Shown here piece after piece: positions 41,947 to 50,800 of a stretch of DNA of 64,000 nucleotides. The stretch spans positions 1 through 64,000 of the forward strand of contig JAKPOU010000066.1 in the NCBI GenBank assembly GCA_029547705.1. The letters are read 5' to 3'. Numbering within the stretch: the stretch's first letter is position 1; every line of letters starts with the position of its first letter. The position numbers and the translations under genes are program-made. The notes under the pieces were generated by a model, which saw only the letters and a list, made by a program, of their open reading frames with translations, ran no database searches and was not told the DNA's origin. This stretch comes from Bacteroidota bacterium (GTDB lineage Bacteria; Bacteroidota; Bacteroidia; Bacteroidales; VadinHA17).

Positions 41947-43143
41947 TTATCTGGCAACATCAATTTCCTTCTTTTCCTTGAAGAAAAAGATGAAACAAAC
42001 AAGGACGGCAACCGCAATATAGGTTGGAATGAACCATATCTTCTGCCACTGGTAAACCTGGCCGGCACTGTAGTAATTGGTCACAAAGCCGGAAACCCAG
42101 GTGCCAATGAACATTCCCAGCCCGTAGGTAACAAAGGTGAATAGTCCCTGTGAAGCACTCTTTATCCTCTCATTCGACTTTTTCTCGGTGTACATATAGC
42201 CTGTCACAAAGAAAAAGTCATAGCAGATCCCATGAAGAATTATTCCGGCATAAAGCATCCAGGCATTCGGTCCCATGTCGCCGAATGCAAAACAGACATA
42301 CCTGGCTATCCATGCCGACATTCCGATAAGCAGCATGTTCTTGACACCTATTCTGTTGAAAAGGAAAGGTATTGCCAGGATGAAAAGGGCTTCCGAAATC
42401 TGACCCATCACCATTTTACCGGCAGCATTATGCATTCCTGCCTGATTAAGAAACAGGTTTGCGAATCCGAAATAGAAGGAAAGGGGTATGCAGACAAATA
42501 TGGCGGCTATAAAAAAGATCAGATAGGGCTTGTCGCGGAAAAGTACAAAAGCATCAACACCCATTATTGATTTTACTGAGGTGGGCTCCCTGGCAGGAGG
42601 CGGAGTATCGGGAAGAATAAAACTGAATAAACCAAGTGCAACTGAAACTACTGCGGCCATGATAAATGTTCCGGTTGTTTGTTCGATGCCCAGTGCAGCT
42701 ATCATAAATCCTGCAATAACCCAGCCCACGGTTCCGAACACCCTGACAAGTGGAAACTGCTTGCCCGGATCTGTCATCTGCCTGAATGCCACACTGTTTG
42801 ACAGACCTATCGTAGGCATGTAGGCAAGCGAATAAAGAAGGATAACCCAGTAAAAAGTACTGTTTGTGGTTACCCTGGCTGCCAGGAAAAGTAATACGCC
42901 GCCAATCAGGTGGAGTACTCCCATAACTTTCTGGGCGGCAAAAAATCTGTCAGCCACCATGCCAATAAAAAACGGGGAGATCATGGTTGCGATTGCCAGT
43001 GCAGAATAGGCAGCTCCTATCTGTATGCCGGTGGAACCAAGAAATTTGGTCATGAATGTTCCCATCGTAACATACCATGATCCCCATACGTAGTATTGAA
43101 GAAACATCATCAGTCCGAGAACAAAGCTGGTTTTTGGTTTCAT
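41947..43143 (-). CDS. MFS permease of the nucleoside:H+ symporter type
   Basis: A 398-residue inner-membrane protein with about twelve transmembrane segments. The opening LMMFLQYYVWGSWYVTMGTF and later MVADRFFAAQKV are typical of the Nuc_H_symport group (NupG/XapB-like). Bacteroidota have many members beside sugar-degradation genes, some probably moving sugars rather than nucleosides. Lysine and glutamate cluster at the cytoplasmic C-terminus (FKEKKEIDVA). It follows the coupled ABM/dehydrogenase pair upstream on the same strand, with a 120-bp gap, so all three may serve one substrate. Confidence 0.85.
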   Translation of the reverse strand: MKPKTSFVLGLMMFLQYYVWGSWYVTMGTFMTKFLGSTGIQIGAAYSALAIATMISPFFIGMVADRFFAAQKVMGVLHLIGGVLLFLAARVTTNSTFYWVILLYSLAYMPTIGLSNSVAFRQMTDPGKQFPLVRVFGTVGWVIAGFMIAALGIEQTTGTFIMAAVVSVALGLFSFILPDTPPPAREPTSVKSIMGVDAFVLFRDKPYLIFFIAAIFVCIPLSFYFGFANLFLNQAGMHNAAGKMVMGQISEALFILAIPFLFNRIGVKNMLLIGMSAWIARYVCFAFGDMGPNAWMLYAGIILHGICYDFFFVTGYMYTEKKSNERIKSASQGLFTFVTYGLGMFIGTWVSGFVTNYYSAGQVYQWQKIWFIPTYIAVAVLVCFIFFFKEKKEIDVAR

Positions 43144-43264
43144 AATCAGTAGATTTCAGGTTTTTTTACTCAAATTGGATATGTTTCCGGAGCTGTTCCT
43201 GTGTACAGAGTACTTCCGGTGCTTTAAAATTAAAAAATTGAATCAGAATAAAAAACGGTTTTAA

Positions 43265-44461
43265 TCAGTCAAAGGGCGCCCTGACAATTCCCGAACCGAT
43301 ATCCGCGGGTAAGAATCCGGCTTTCATGCCCTCATAGTTAGCAGAACCCATCAGTTTATCCGTGAGTATTGTCCCTTTCAGGGCATTTTCATTTCTGAGT
43401 TTCTGTGCCCAGAGTGCAGCCACGCCTGCAACATGAGGCGTTGCCATACTGGTTCCGCTCAACAGTTCAAGGCCTCCGCCCCGTTTTGCCGATAATATTC
43501 CGACTCCCGGTGCTGACACCCTTGCTCCGGTATTGGAAAAAGAAGCAACCGTATAACCATCTGATACTTTGTTCAATGCTGCGACCGAAATCATTCCCTC
43601 AGCCACAGCCGGCGGACTGACGGAAATTACATAGTCCGGATTCACATTCCGGCGGCTTTCATTGCCTGCTGCGGCAACAAGAAGGCAGGGCTGGCGAAAA
43701 TCTCCCAGCACCCTTATCATTGCAGCAAGCCGTTCAAAAAGAAGCACATTGCTCCTGTAGCCTTCAAGTGCCATTGAAGTTGCAAGATCCACAGGTATCC
43801 CCTTTCCTGTAAGCTGACCAACATAGCCCGGGAAATCAATGCCAAACGACATTGAGACAATATTTGCACCATTCTGAACAGCCCACTGAATTCCCTCCGT
43901 GACTATATCGCTGCTGCTGCCGCCTTTTCCCAGTATTTTTCCAATAAGGGCTTTTTTAATTCCGGGAGCCACACCTATCCGGGATCCGGATACATTTCTC
44001 CCGAAAACAGTTCCGGCACAATGGGTTCCGTGACCAACTATATCGTTGTCAGCCTCTGAGGTGAAATTTTTCCTTATCAGTTCAATTCCCTCGAAAGAGG
44101 GATGATCCGGATCAATTCCTGTATCCAGCAGGGCAACCACGATGCCTGAACCATCAAAGGGAGATATGTCTGCCCCGACAGCTTCTATCCCCCAGGAATC
44201 CCTTGCAGCCGTGGATACATCACCCGGCTCCCTGTCCACGGGAGCAATCAGTTTCACCGGTATCGCCGGAGCAATGGCGGCAATATCCTTCATTCCTGCT
44301 ATCTCAGCAGCTTTTTGCCTGGTAAGATCATCATATTCAATCTTTACAGGTTCAACATCAACCATGGCTCCGGAATCAGCCTGCAAGGTCTTAACGCTGT
44401 CAAGAGGTTCTGCCGGCCCGTGAATCTGAAACTGACGTAAAATAACATGCCTGACTTTCAT
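43265..44461 (-). CDS. S8 subtilisin-like serine peptidase without a signal peptide
   Basis: A 398-residue subtilase with the full triad: Asp113 in VALLDTGID, His144 in GHGTHCAG, and Ser in SGTSMATPHVAG (about 342). The oxyanion Asn is in AAAGNESRRN (about 250). The first 100 residues form a prodomain-like segment (MKVRHVILRQFQIHG...), but no hydrophobic signal is visible, so the protein should be cytoplasmic or released by an unusual route. Intracellular subtilases in other bacteria have short propeptides; this one is longer. Its target is unknown. It is flanked by the MFS gene and by the small-ORF patch. Confidence 0.88.
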   Translation of the reverse strand: MKVRHVILRQFQIHGPAEPLDSVKTLQADSGAMVDVEPVKIEYDDLTRQKAAEIAGMKDIAAIAPAIPVKLIAPVDREPGDVSTAARDSWGIEAVGADISPFDGSGIVVALLDTGIDPDHPSFEGIELIRKNFTSEADNDIVGHGTHCAGTVFGRNVSGSRIGVAPGIKKALIGKILGKGGSSSDIVTEGIQWAVQNGANIVSMSFGIDFPGYVGQLTGKGIPVDLATSMALEGYRSNVLLFERLAAMIRVLGDFRQPCLLVAAAGNESRRNVNPDYVISVSPPAVAEGMISVAALNKVSDGYTVASFSNTGARVSAPGVGILSAKRGGGLELLSGTSMATPHVAGVAALWAQKLRNENALKGTILTDKLMGSANYEGMKAGFLPADIGSGIVRAPFD

Positions 44462-44788
44462 TTTTTGTATAGATTTTCTGATTCTGTTATGTGATAAATT
44501 CTTTCAATACTCCCCCACCCCGGTTATGCAATTTACAGCATAGGCCGATAAAAATCAACAATATACCGGGTCAATCAGCGGATGTTAATAAAAATTCATT
44601 TTTATTCATAATTTGAAACAATACATAAATAAAGAATGCGTTTATATTTAACATGAAATGATGAATATAATTATTTTATTACTATTTTTGATCCTTGAAT
44701 GTGTCTGATACAAATTGCATAATTAATGAATAATTATACACCGAATCGTTTGCTCAACTGATCCTGAACCGTTTTTAATGTCTGAATT
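44462..44788. other. AT-rich non-coding stretch
   Basis: This 327-bp region between divergent genes is AT-rich. I see no TAnnTTTG promoter, hairpin or repeat that I would defend. Confidence 0.5.
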
Positions 44789-44926
44789 ATGGATACAAGT
44801 AAAAACCAATCTTCAAAAAACCCGGGAACAACACCTGTCCAGATCATTGCCGTACTGATAACCTACCTTATCGCCGGTTTTATAACAGTATGCATCTGCG
44901 GTATCGGCTACCTTCTGATAAAATAG
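44789..44926 (+). CDS. Small membrane protein, 45 residues
   Basis: The frame reads MDTSKNQSSKNPGTTPVQ followed by about 22 hydrophobic residues (IIAVLITYLIAGFITVCICG) and ends YLLIK. A polar, Asn/Ser/Thr-rich N-terminus followed by one membrane helix is a common small-protein design. I do not recognise a family. It stands alone on the plus strand with no clear promoter or ribosome binding site. Confidence 0.45.
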   Translation: MDTSKNQSSKNPGTTPVQIIAVLITYLIAGFITVCICGIGYLLIK

Positions 44927-45252
44927 CCAGGATACCATCACGGTATTCCGGCCGTTGGTCAAAACAGGCAAAAAACCGGCCCTGACTGCAGATTGAACAA
45001 TTCTCATTGATTGTCAACGGATTGCATTATCCTTTAGCATCCAATCCCCTTTTTTCCGTTTTTTCCTGTCAATTTACGCCAGGTTTTGACGAATGTACCC
45101 CCGGGATCTATAAGAGGCATGTTAAACCAAACAAGCGGTCATCATTGTTTGACAAAGGCTTTTCAAATCATGCTGAAAAGTCCATATAACGGGCGTTTGC
45201 AGCTTGTTTTAAGGCTCTCCGCAATGTATCTTTGAAAGAAAAGTTATATAAA
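44927..45252. other. Intergenic stretch ending in a strong promoter
   Basis: The 326 bp contain no gene I trust; a 60-codon open frame (45007-45189) lacks protein-like composition. The 3' end holds a near-consensus promoter (45204-45234) for the 47-residue gene that follows. Confidence 0.5.
45204..45234 (+). promoter_or_regulatory. Bacteroidota-type promoter of a 47-residue gene
   Basis: TTG at 45204-45206 and TATCTTTG at 45227-45234 are 20 bp apart, close to the TTTG-N19-21-TAnnTTTG consensus (the -33 part lacks one T). The start codon of the small gene is 18 bp downstream of the -7 element. Confidence 0.65.
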
Positions 45253-45396
45253 ATGAAAGTCATTTACAAGGTTACATCTGAGCCTACAGGAATTGTCCTT
45301 ATCAGGAGAAGAAAGATTGCAAAAGCATTAAGATGGTGGCTGCGTGAGAACGGATTTGAATTCAAGTATTACTATTATTTCGGATATGTTCAGTAA
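45253..45396 (+). CDS. Small basic protein, 47 residues
   Basis: The product reads MKVIYKVTSEPTGIVLIRR followed by KIAKALRWWLRENGFEF and KYYYYFGYVQ. It is basic, with a WW pair and four consecutive tyrosines. A helix flanked by strands is conceivable. No family is recognised, but the composition and the near-consensus promoter 18 bp upstream support expression. It converges on the two-helix membrane protein at 45485. Confidence 0.55.
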   Translation: MKVIYKVTSEPTGIVLIRRRKIAKALRWWLRENGFEFKYYYYFGYVQ

Positions 45397-45436
45397 GCAA
45401 TGGCCACTGAAAAGCTGCAATTCCTGAATACAGGAT

Positions 45437-45457
45437 CTGCCGGCCCCGTCCCGGCAG
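45437..45457. terminator. GC-rich hairpin between convergent small genes
   Basis: CTGCCGG (45437-45443) and CCGGCAG (45451-45457) form a perfect 7-bp stem with a 7-nt loop. It lies between the convergent 47-residue and 70-residue genes. Neither strand has a T-run after it, so it is a hairpin of uncertain function that could act with a termination factor. Confidence 0.35.
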
Positions 45458-45484
45458 CCTGCAGCCGTCTGCTTCAGAAAATCA

Positions 45485-45697
45485 TTAATTGAAGGTTATC
45501 CTTCTTTTTCTTAATTTGAGATCCGCATAAATCAGGAGTACGATTGTCAGAAGAAAAAAGCTGTTGGCTGCCCTGAAAAAATTGATTTCGTCAATTTCAA
45601 TAATGGAAGTTTTGAATATCAATGAAATTGCTGCCAATATCAGACAAACAACTCCTGTTCCGGCGAAAATCCATGCAAAACGTATTAGTGTTCTCAT
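45485..45697 (-). CDS. Small two-helix membrane protein, 70 residues
   Basis: The sequence starts MRTLIRFAWIFAGTGVVC and continues with LILAAISLIF, has a charged link (EIDEINFFRAAN), then a second hydrophobic segment FFLLTIVLLIYADL, and ends KLRKRRITFN. The two membrane helices with a positive tail outside the second suggest both termini in the cytoplasm. A TATCTTTA element (45818-45825, minus strand) and a hairpin (45783-45800) upstream could be its promoter and leader. No family is recognised. Confidence 0.55.
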   Translation of the reverse strand: MRTLIRFAWIFAGTGVVCLILAAISLIFKTSIIEIDEINFFRAANSFFLLTIVLLIYADLKLRKRRITFN

Positions 45698-46162
45698 AAC
45701 CTGAAGTTTTAAAAAAGAACCTTAATTCATGCCGCTTCACCTGCTGCAGTTATCCCTGGCTTCATCTGCACATCACTCAGAATCCGGGACTGTACCCGGA
45801 AATCATGTTCCCGAATGTAAAGATACTATATGATTTTTTGTTTCTAACTGTCTATTTTATTGATTTTGACCAATATAGAATAATACTGGATTAAACCTGA
45901 CAGGCAGGTGACAAAAACAGGGTAAATAAAAGGAAGAATGTATCCGCCCCTTCAGGCAGGAGCATAGGAAAGACTTGACTTTTATTGAAATTATTAGTAA
46001 TTTTATACCTGGGTTGAAAGTCAAAACTCCGTCATTTTCTCCCTTGGAGACCCGCTTGTATACAAGGGCTTTTAAACAGGCCTGATTTATATTCATAGCT
46101 CCAAAAAAGGGGAAGCCGAAAACCTTGAAAAGAGTAGGCATAATAGCAAAAGGAAGTCTTTC
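45698..46162. other. Leader and non-coding stretch
   Basis: These 465 bp contain a perfect 6-bp hairpin (TCCGGG at 45783-45788, CCCGGA at 45795-45800) and a minus-strand TATCTTTA (45818-45825). Both could belong to the leader of the membrane-protein gene at 45485. A 107-codon minus-strand frame (45857-46180) shows Cys/Phe-rich, non-protein-like composition and I do not accept it. Confidence 0.45.
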
Positions 46163-46378
46163 ATGGAAGCACGAGCCCATAATCCGGAAGAACAGCTCCG
46201 GAAAATTATCAATCTGATAAATGAAAATAAATCAGATACCATCAGCGTCCGCAAAATAAGGGATATCATCGGCAGTGAACATCTCTCCGGAAAAAAAATA
46301 CACAATCCCTTTGCTCAGAGAAAATCCTACATGGAATTCAATAAAGACGACGGCTACAGAGAGAATTACATTTCCTAG
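46163..46378 (+). CDS. Hypothetical small charged protein, 71 residues
   Basis: The product is rich in Asn, Lys, Glu and Ile: EEQLRKIINLINENKSD then TISVRKIRDIIG, then a basic tail with NPFAQRKSYMEF. An N-terminal helix followed by a possible helix-turn-helix-like stretch is visible, but this is not enough for a DNA-binding call. No family, promoter or operon partner is evident. Confidence 0.35.
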   Translation: MEARAHNPEEQLRKIINLINENKSDTISVRKIRDIIGSEHLSGKKIHNPFAQRKSYMEFNKDDGYRENYIS

Positions 46379-46512
46379 CAGTTCCGGCGATTACGATACA
46401 CAAACATATGAAACTGAAAAGCCTTCAGGTTTCACCAGGAGAATTGTTATCAGCTCAGCATAACAATAACAGAATCTTTTTGCCCGAAAAGCGTCAAACA
46501 GCCCCGCCGGTA

Positions 46513-47700
46513 TCAGTTATACCTGTTTAATTCCGCGACAGATCTGTTTTTTTCCCTTTCCATTTCCTTCAGCTTCCTGAAACTGTCATAATAAATTCCA
46601 TATTCGAGTAGATATTCCGTCAGGGATATTTCACCCCCGCTGAGTGCTTTCAGGAGGTATCCCCTGTTGTCTGCCGATTTAAGGGCTGAGCGGAAAGATT
46701 CTATGCTGGCCTGCAAAGACAGGATTTTCTCATAAAGTGCCTTCATCTGTTCATGGTACTGCAACCTGTAATCTGTTTCCATTTCCTTTGAGGCAAGAAG
46801 ACTTGCCTTTTCATATCTGATCTTGTTCCTGTTCTCCCAGAGAGGCAGTGAAAAACCCATGGCAAGTCCCCGGAACTGTTCCCCGGCTGTCTTTTCACTC
46901 ATATATCCTGCTTCAAGCCTGGGCAGATTCATCGCCCGGCTGAGCCGGATCCGTACTTCCCCCGCAGCTATTTCCTTTCCGATCCACTGCAGTGAGGGAT
47001 TGTTCCCCCGGGCACCTTCAAACCATGATTCAAAATCCTGACCTGCCGGATACCAGGCATAAACCGTGTCAGAGAAAGCAATCCTGTTTCCGCCGTTATA
47101 TCTCGCCAGTTCATTTAGCGAAAAGGCGGTTTCAATATTGTTGTTTTCCAGCTCGCTCTGTATGCCCAGCAAATTAAGTCTTGCCTTGTTCAGATCCATT
47201 ATGCCAATTTCTCCGGCATCATATTTCATTTCATACAGTTCATAGATCTTCCTGATGTTTTCACAGCGTTCCGAAATGATCCGCGACATGGAATTCAGGA
47301 AAACAAGGTCAGCCAGAACAAGCCTGACCTGAAAAAACACATCAGCCCTGTGACTCAGGTATTCAAGCTCTGCCTGATCATTCATCAGGTCTGAAATCCT
47401 CGACCGGAAAACATATGCTGAAGGAAAATCAAATGCCTGCCGTACGGACATATCTTTTCTGGGACCAATATCTTCAGGAGAGCCATTAAGGTAATTGAAA
47501 TCTGCCTGGGGGCCGGGAAGATAAATATCCGTTTTATGACCAAGCCTTTCAGCATCTGTTTTTTTCCGCAAGGCAGCCAGTGTACTGTTATTCTGTTCTA
47601 TCTGTCGGAGAATATCATCAGGAATGGTCTGGGCCCGGGCTGCCGGTACCGACAGAACAAGAAATGGCAATAAAAATATCATGATTATTGAAATCCTCAT
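46513..47700 (-). CDS. TolC-family outer membrane efflux protein
   Basis: A 395-residue protein with a signal peptide (about 1-23, ending ARAQT) and the long amphipathic helices and repeats of TolC/CusC: NNSTLAALRKKTDAE (about 34-48), YELYEMKYDAGEIGIMDLNKARLNL (about 152-176) and the second repeat ending GGEISLTEYLLEY (about 356-368). It would form the outer-membrane channel of the efflux system. The start overlaps the stop of the pump gene by 4 bp (ATGA), so it is the last gene of the operon. Confidence 0.9.
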   Translation of the reverse strand: MRISIIMIFLLPFLVLSVPAARAQTIPDDILRQIEQNNSTLAALRKKTDAERLGHKTDIYLPGPQADFNYLNGSPEDIGPRKDMSVRQAFDFPSAYVFRSRISDLMNDQAELEYLSHRADVFFQVRLVLADLVFLNSMSRIISERCENIRKIYELYEMKYDAGEIGIMDLNKARLNLLGIQSELENNNIETAFSLNELARYNGGNRIAFSDTVYAWYPAGQDFESWFEGARGNNPSLQWIGKEIAAGEVRIRLSRAMNLPRLEAGYMSEKTAGEQFRGLAMGFSLPLWENRNKIRYEKASLLASKEMETDYRLQYHEQMKALYEKILSLQASIESFRSALKSADNRGYLLKALSGGEISLTEYLLEYGIYYDSFRKLKEMEREKNRSVAELNRYN

Positions 47701-50700
47701 TTTCCTGCATTTTTTGGGTTTTTGAAAAGACTGTATACTATTGGTACTATATAGATATTCAACAGGGTTGATGTCAGCAGTCCGCCCAGGATAACCTTTG
47801 CCATCGGACTCTGTATTTCATTTCCAGAAAGATCTCCCTTGAGGGCCAGCGGAACCAGTGCAAGGGCAGCAGTCAGGGCGGTCATCAGAATCGCATTAAG
47901 CCTGTCGGCCGATCCCCGGATAATTGTCTCCCCGGGTGATACTCCCTTCAATGCCAGTCTCTGGTAATTTGAAATCAGAAGAATGCCATTCCGGGTGGCA
48001 ATGCCGAAAAGGGTGATAAAGCCTATTATGGCCGGAATGCTTAAAACCCCTGATGTAAGCCCGATGGCAAATACTCCGCCGATAAGGGCAAGAGGCAGAT
48101 TCAGAAGGATGATTCCTGCAAGCCTGAAATTCCTGAACTCCAGGTAAAGCAGAAGGAAAATTATAAACAGGGCCACCACTGAGGTGAACAACAGAGTCCG
48201 GGATGCTCTTGCCTCACTTTCAAACTGACCTCCGTATTCAATCCAGTAATCCTCAGGAAGTTGTATTCTCCTGTTAATATTATCCTGAATTTCATTCACC
48301 ACACTCCTGAGATCGCGTCCGGCCACATTGGCTGATATAACAATTTTTCTCCTGACATTTTCCCGGCTGATGGAACCGGGGCCTGTTGCCGAAACAATGT
48401 CCGCAACCTCTTCAAGAGGAACTTTCTTTCCGTCATAGGTATCAATCAGGGCAGTTTTTATACCATCCAGAGATTCAGTATAATCACTGTTAAGCCTGAG
48501 TACCAGGTCAAAACTTCTTTGCCCCTCATAAATATCACCCAGTTTCTCCCCACTGAAGGCGAGATCGGCGAAATCAGTAAATTCATCAATCGGTATTCTG
48601 TGGCGAAGAAGCATTTCCCTGTTTGCACGTATCTGAATCTGTGGCACTTCTATCTGCTGTTCAACATTTACATCCACCAGGCCCTCAATATCTGTTATAA
48701 CCGACCTGATTTCATTTGCCGTTGAAAACATTTTATTCAGTTCAGTGCCAAACAGCTTTATCGCGATATTGGCACTCGTACCCGACAACATGTGATCGAT
48801 ACGGTGCCCGAGGGGCTGACCGACAGTAAAGACAATACCGGGTATCTTTGCCAGAGTTGCCCTTACATCAGCCACAAATTCCCGCTGCGAACGCTTTCCC
48901 TTAAGGAAATTTACATCAATTTCCGAGCTGTTCGTTGACTGGGAATGTTCATCGAGTTCTCCCCTTCCCGTACGGCGGGCCGTACTTGTAACCTCAGGAA
49001 GTGCGAGAAGTTCCTTTTCGATAAGTCTGCCAAGCCGGTCATTTTCTTCCAGGGAAGTACCCGGTTGTGTTAATATGGAAAGGGTAAGGGCACCCTCATT
49101 GAACTCAGGAAGAAAACTGCGCCCGAATCCTGACAGTACAACCAGGGTTGCTATCAGAACAATTCCGGTTGAGACAAGTATTGCAGTCTTCTTTTTAAGC
49201 GCCCATTCAAGTGATATCCTGTAATAGTATGTTAAGTGCCGTATCAGCCATTTATCCTTTTCATTCCTTTCAAGGTACTTTTCATTCGAAAGCATCATCC
49301 TGGCTAGCAGCGGTGTAAGTGTCATGGCAATCACAAGCGACACAAACAGCGAAACAAGGAATGAGATGCCGAGAGGTTTCAGCATTCTTCCCTCCATACC
49401 CGACAGAAAGAACAATGGAAAGAAAGCAACCATTATTATAAGGGTTGCATTGAAGATAGATGCCCTGATCTCCTTTGAGGCTGTAAAAACAACTGTAAAC
49501 GATGATTCCCTTTCGCCGGCCGGCTTCATTCTGTTTTGCCGGAGCCTCTTATATACATTCTCCACATCTATGATGGCATCATCAACAAGTGATCCTATTG
49601 CAATAGCCATTCCGCCCAGACTCATGGTATTGATAGACATACCCAGTAATCTCAGCACCAGAACAGCACCAAGAAGCGACAACGGGATGGCAAGCAGTGA
49701 GATGAGTGTGGTCCTGAAACTGCCGAGAAAAACAATGAGAATGATTGTAACAAATATCGCCCCCTCAATCAGGGCACGCTGTACATTCCTTACCGACCTC
49801 TCAATGAAGTCTGCCTGCCGGAATATTTTTGTATCCAGCCGCACATCTGGTGGCAGACTGTTTTTCAGGCTTTCCAGGTTCTTTTCTATCTGCCTGGTTA
49901 CTTCAAGGGTATTTGCATTTGGCTGCTTTGATACTGAAATTATTACAGCAGGTTCGGCATTGCTAGAGGCATGCCCCATCTTTACGGCACTGCCGATTCT
50001 GACCTCAGCAATATCACTTATCCTCACAATATTGCCGGCTGCAGTCTTTATATAACTGTCGCCTATAGCTTCCAGATCCGGGGTTCTCCCTATTCCCCTT
50101 ATGGCATATTCATTCCCGTATTGCCTTAAAACCCCGCCGCTGGAATTCCGGGCCAGTCCCCTTACAGCCCCGGCAAGTTCCTGCATGGTCACTCTGAAAT
50201 ATTTCATTTTCTGAGGCTCAGCCAGAACCTGGTACTGCTTGTAATCACCCCCGGTAATGGTTACCTGTGAAACACCCCCGGTGGAAAGAATAAGAGGCTT
50301 TACACTCCACTCGGCGAGTGTCCGCAAATCCATCAGACTGGTACTGTCTGACTGTATGCCTATGAAAAATATCTCACCCATCACGCTTGACTGCGGTGCA
50401 AGCATGGGCTGTCCCACTCCCATAGGCATTCCGGATGAAATACCGATAAGCTTTTCACTCACAATCTGACGCGCCCTGAAAATATCCGTTCCCCAGTCAA
50501 ACTCAACCCATACAAATGAATATCCCTGGGAAGAGGCTGATCTAACCCTTCTGACGTCAGTAGCACCATTCACGGCAGTCTCTATTGGAAAAGTAACCAT
50601 CCTTTCAACCTCTTCCGGCGCCATACCGTGGGCATCAGTCATTACCACAACCGTAGGAGCGGTAAGGTCGGGAAATACATCGATCTCCATACGGGATGCG

Positions 50701-50789
50701 GTTCTGCTTCCATAAACCAGCAGCAGTGCCGAAGCAATCAGAATAAGAAACTTGTTGTTCAGAGAGAATTTTATGATACTGTCCAGCAT
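47697..50789 (-). CDS. HME-type RND heavy-metal efflux pump (CusA/CzcA-like)
   Basis: A 1030-residue inner-membrane RND transporter. The opening LDSIIKFSLNNKFLILIAS, FPDLTAPTV, and the TM4 motif GMAIAIGSLVDDAIIDVENV (about 395-414), with acidic residues for proton relay, match the heavy-metal-efflux branch. It has two large periplasmic loops and a second TM cluster near the C-terminus. The complex exports metal ions such as Cu, Ag, Zn, Co or Cd; the motif DDAIID differs from the classic VDGAVV form, so the metal is not assigned. It lies between the adaptor (11-bp gap) and TolC (4-bp overlap) genes. Confidence 0.93.
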   Translation of the reverse strand: MLDSIIKFSLNNKFLILIASALLLVYGSRTASRMEIDVFPDLTAPTVVVMTDAHGMAPEEVERMVTFPIETAVNGATDVRRVRSASSQGYSFVWVEFDWGTDIFRARQIVSEKLIGISSGMPMGVGQPMLAPQSSVMGEIFFIGIQSDSTSLMDLRTLAEWSVKPLILSTGGVSQVTITGGDYKQYQVLAEPQKMKYFRVTMQELAGAVRGLARNSSGGVLRQYGNEYAIRGIGRTPDLEAIGDSYIKTAAGNIVRISDIAEVRIGSAVKMGHASSNAEPAVIISVSKQPNANTLEVTRQIEKNLESLKNSLPPDVRLDTKIFRQADFIERSVRNVQRALIEGAIFVTIILIVFLGSFRTTLISLLAIPLSLLGAVLVLRLLGMSINTMSLGGMAIAIGSLVDDAIIDVENVYKRLRQNRMKPAGERESSFTVVFTASKEIRASIFNATLIIMVAFFPLFFLSGMEGRMLKPLGISFLVSLFVSLVIAMTLTPLLARMMLSNEKYLERNEKDKWLIRHLTYYYRISLEWALKKKTAILVSTGIVLIATLVVLSGFGRSFLPEFNEGALTLSILTQPGTSLEENDRLGRLIEKELLALPEVTSTARRTGRGELDEHSQSTNSSEIDVNFLKGKRSQREFVADVRATLAKIPGIVFTVGQPLGHRIDHMLSGTSANIAIKLFGTELNKMFSTANEIRSVITDIEGLVDVNVEQQIEVPQIQIRANREMLLRHRIPIDEFTDFADLAFSGEKLGDIYEGQRSFDLVLRLNSDYTESLDGIKTALIDTYDGKKVPLEEVADIVSATGPGSISRENVRRKIVISANVAGRDLRSVVNEIQDNINRRIQLPEDYWIEYGGQFESEARASRTLLFTSVVALFIIFLLLYLEFRNFRLAGIILLNLPLALIGGVFAIGLTSGVLSIPAIIGFITLFGIATRNGILLISNYQRLALKGVSPGETIIRGSADRLNAILMTALTAALALVPLALKGDLSGNEIQSPMAKVILGGLLTSTLLNIYIVPIVYSLFKNPKNAGK

Positions 50790-50800
50790 GGCTGTTCATT

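Noticed and set aside
45007-45189. 60-codon plus-strand frame in the small-ORF patch
   Set aside because: Amino-acid composition is not protein-like, there is no promoter at its start, and its 3' end runs into the region just before the promoter of the 47-residue gene.
45857-46180. 107-codon minus-strand frame
   Set aside because: Cys/Phe-rich with no recognisable domain, and partly antisense to the 46163 candidate; probably chance.
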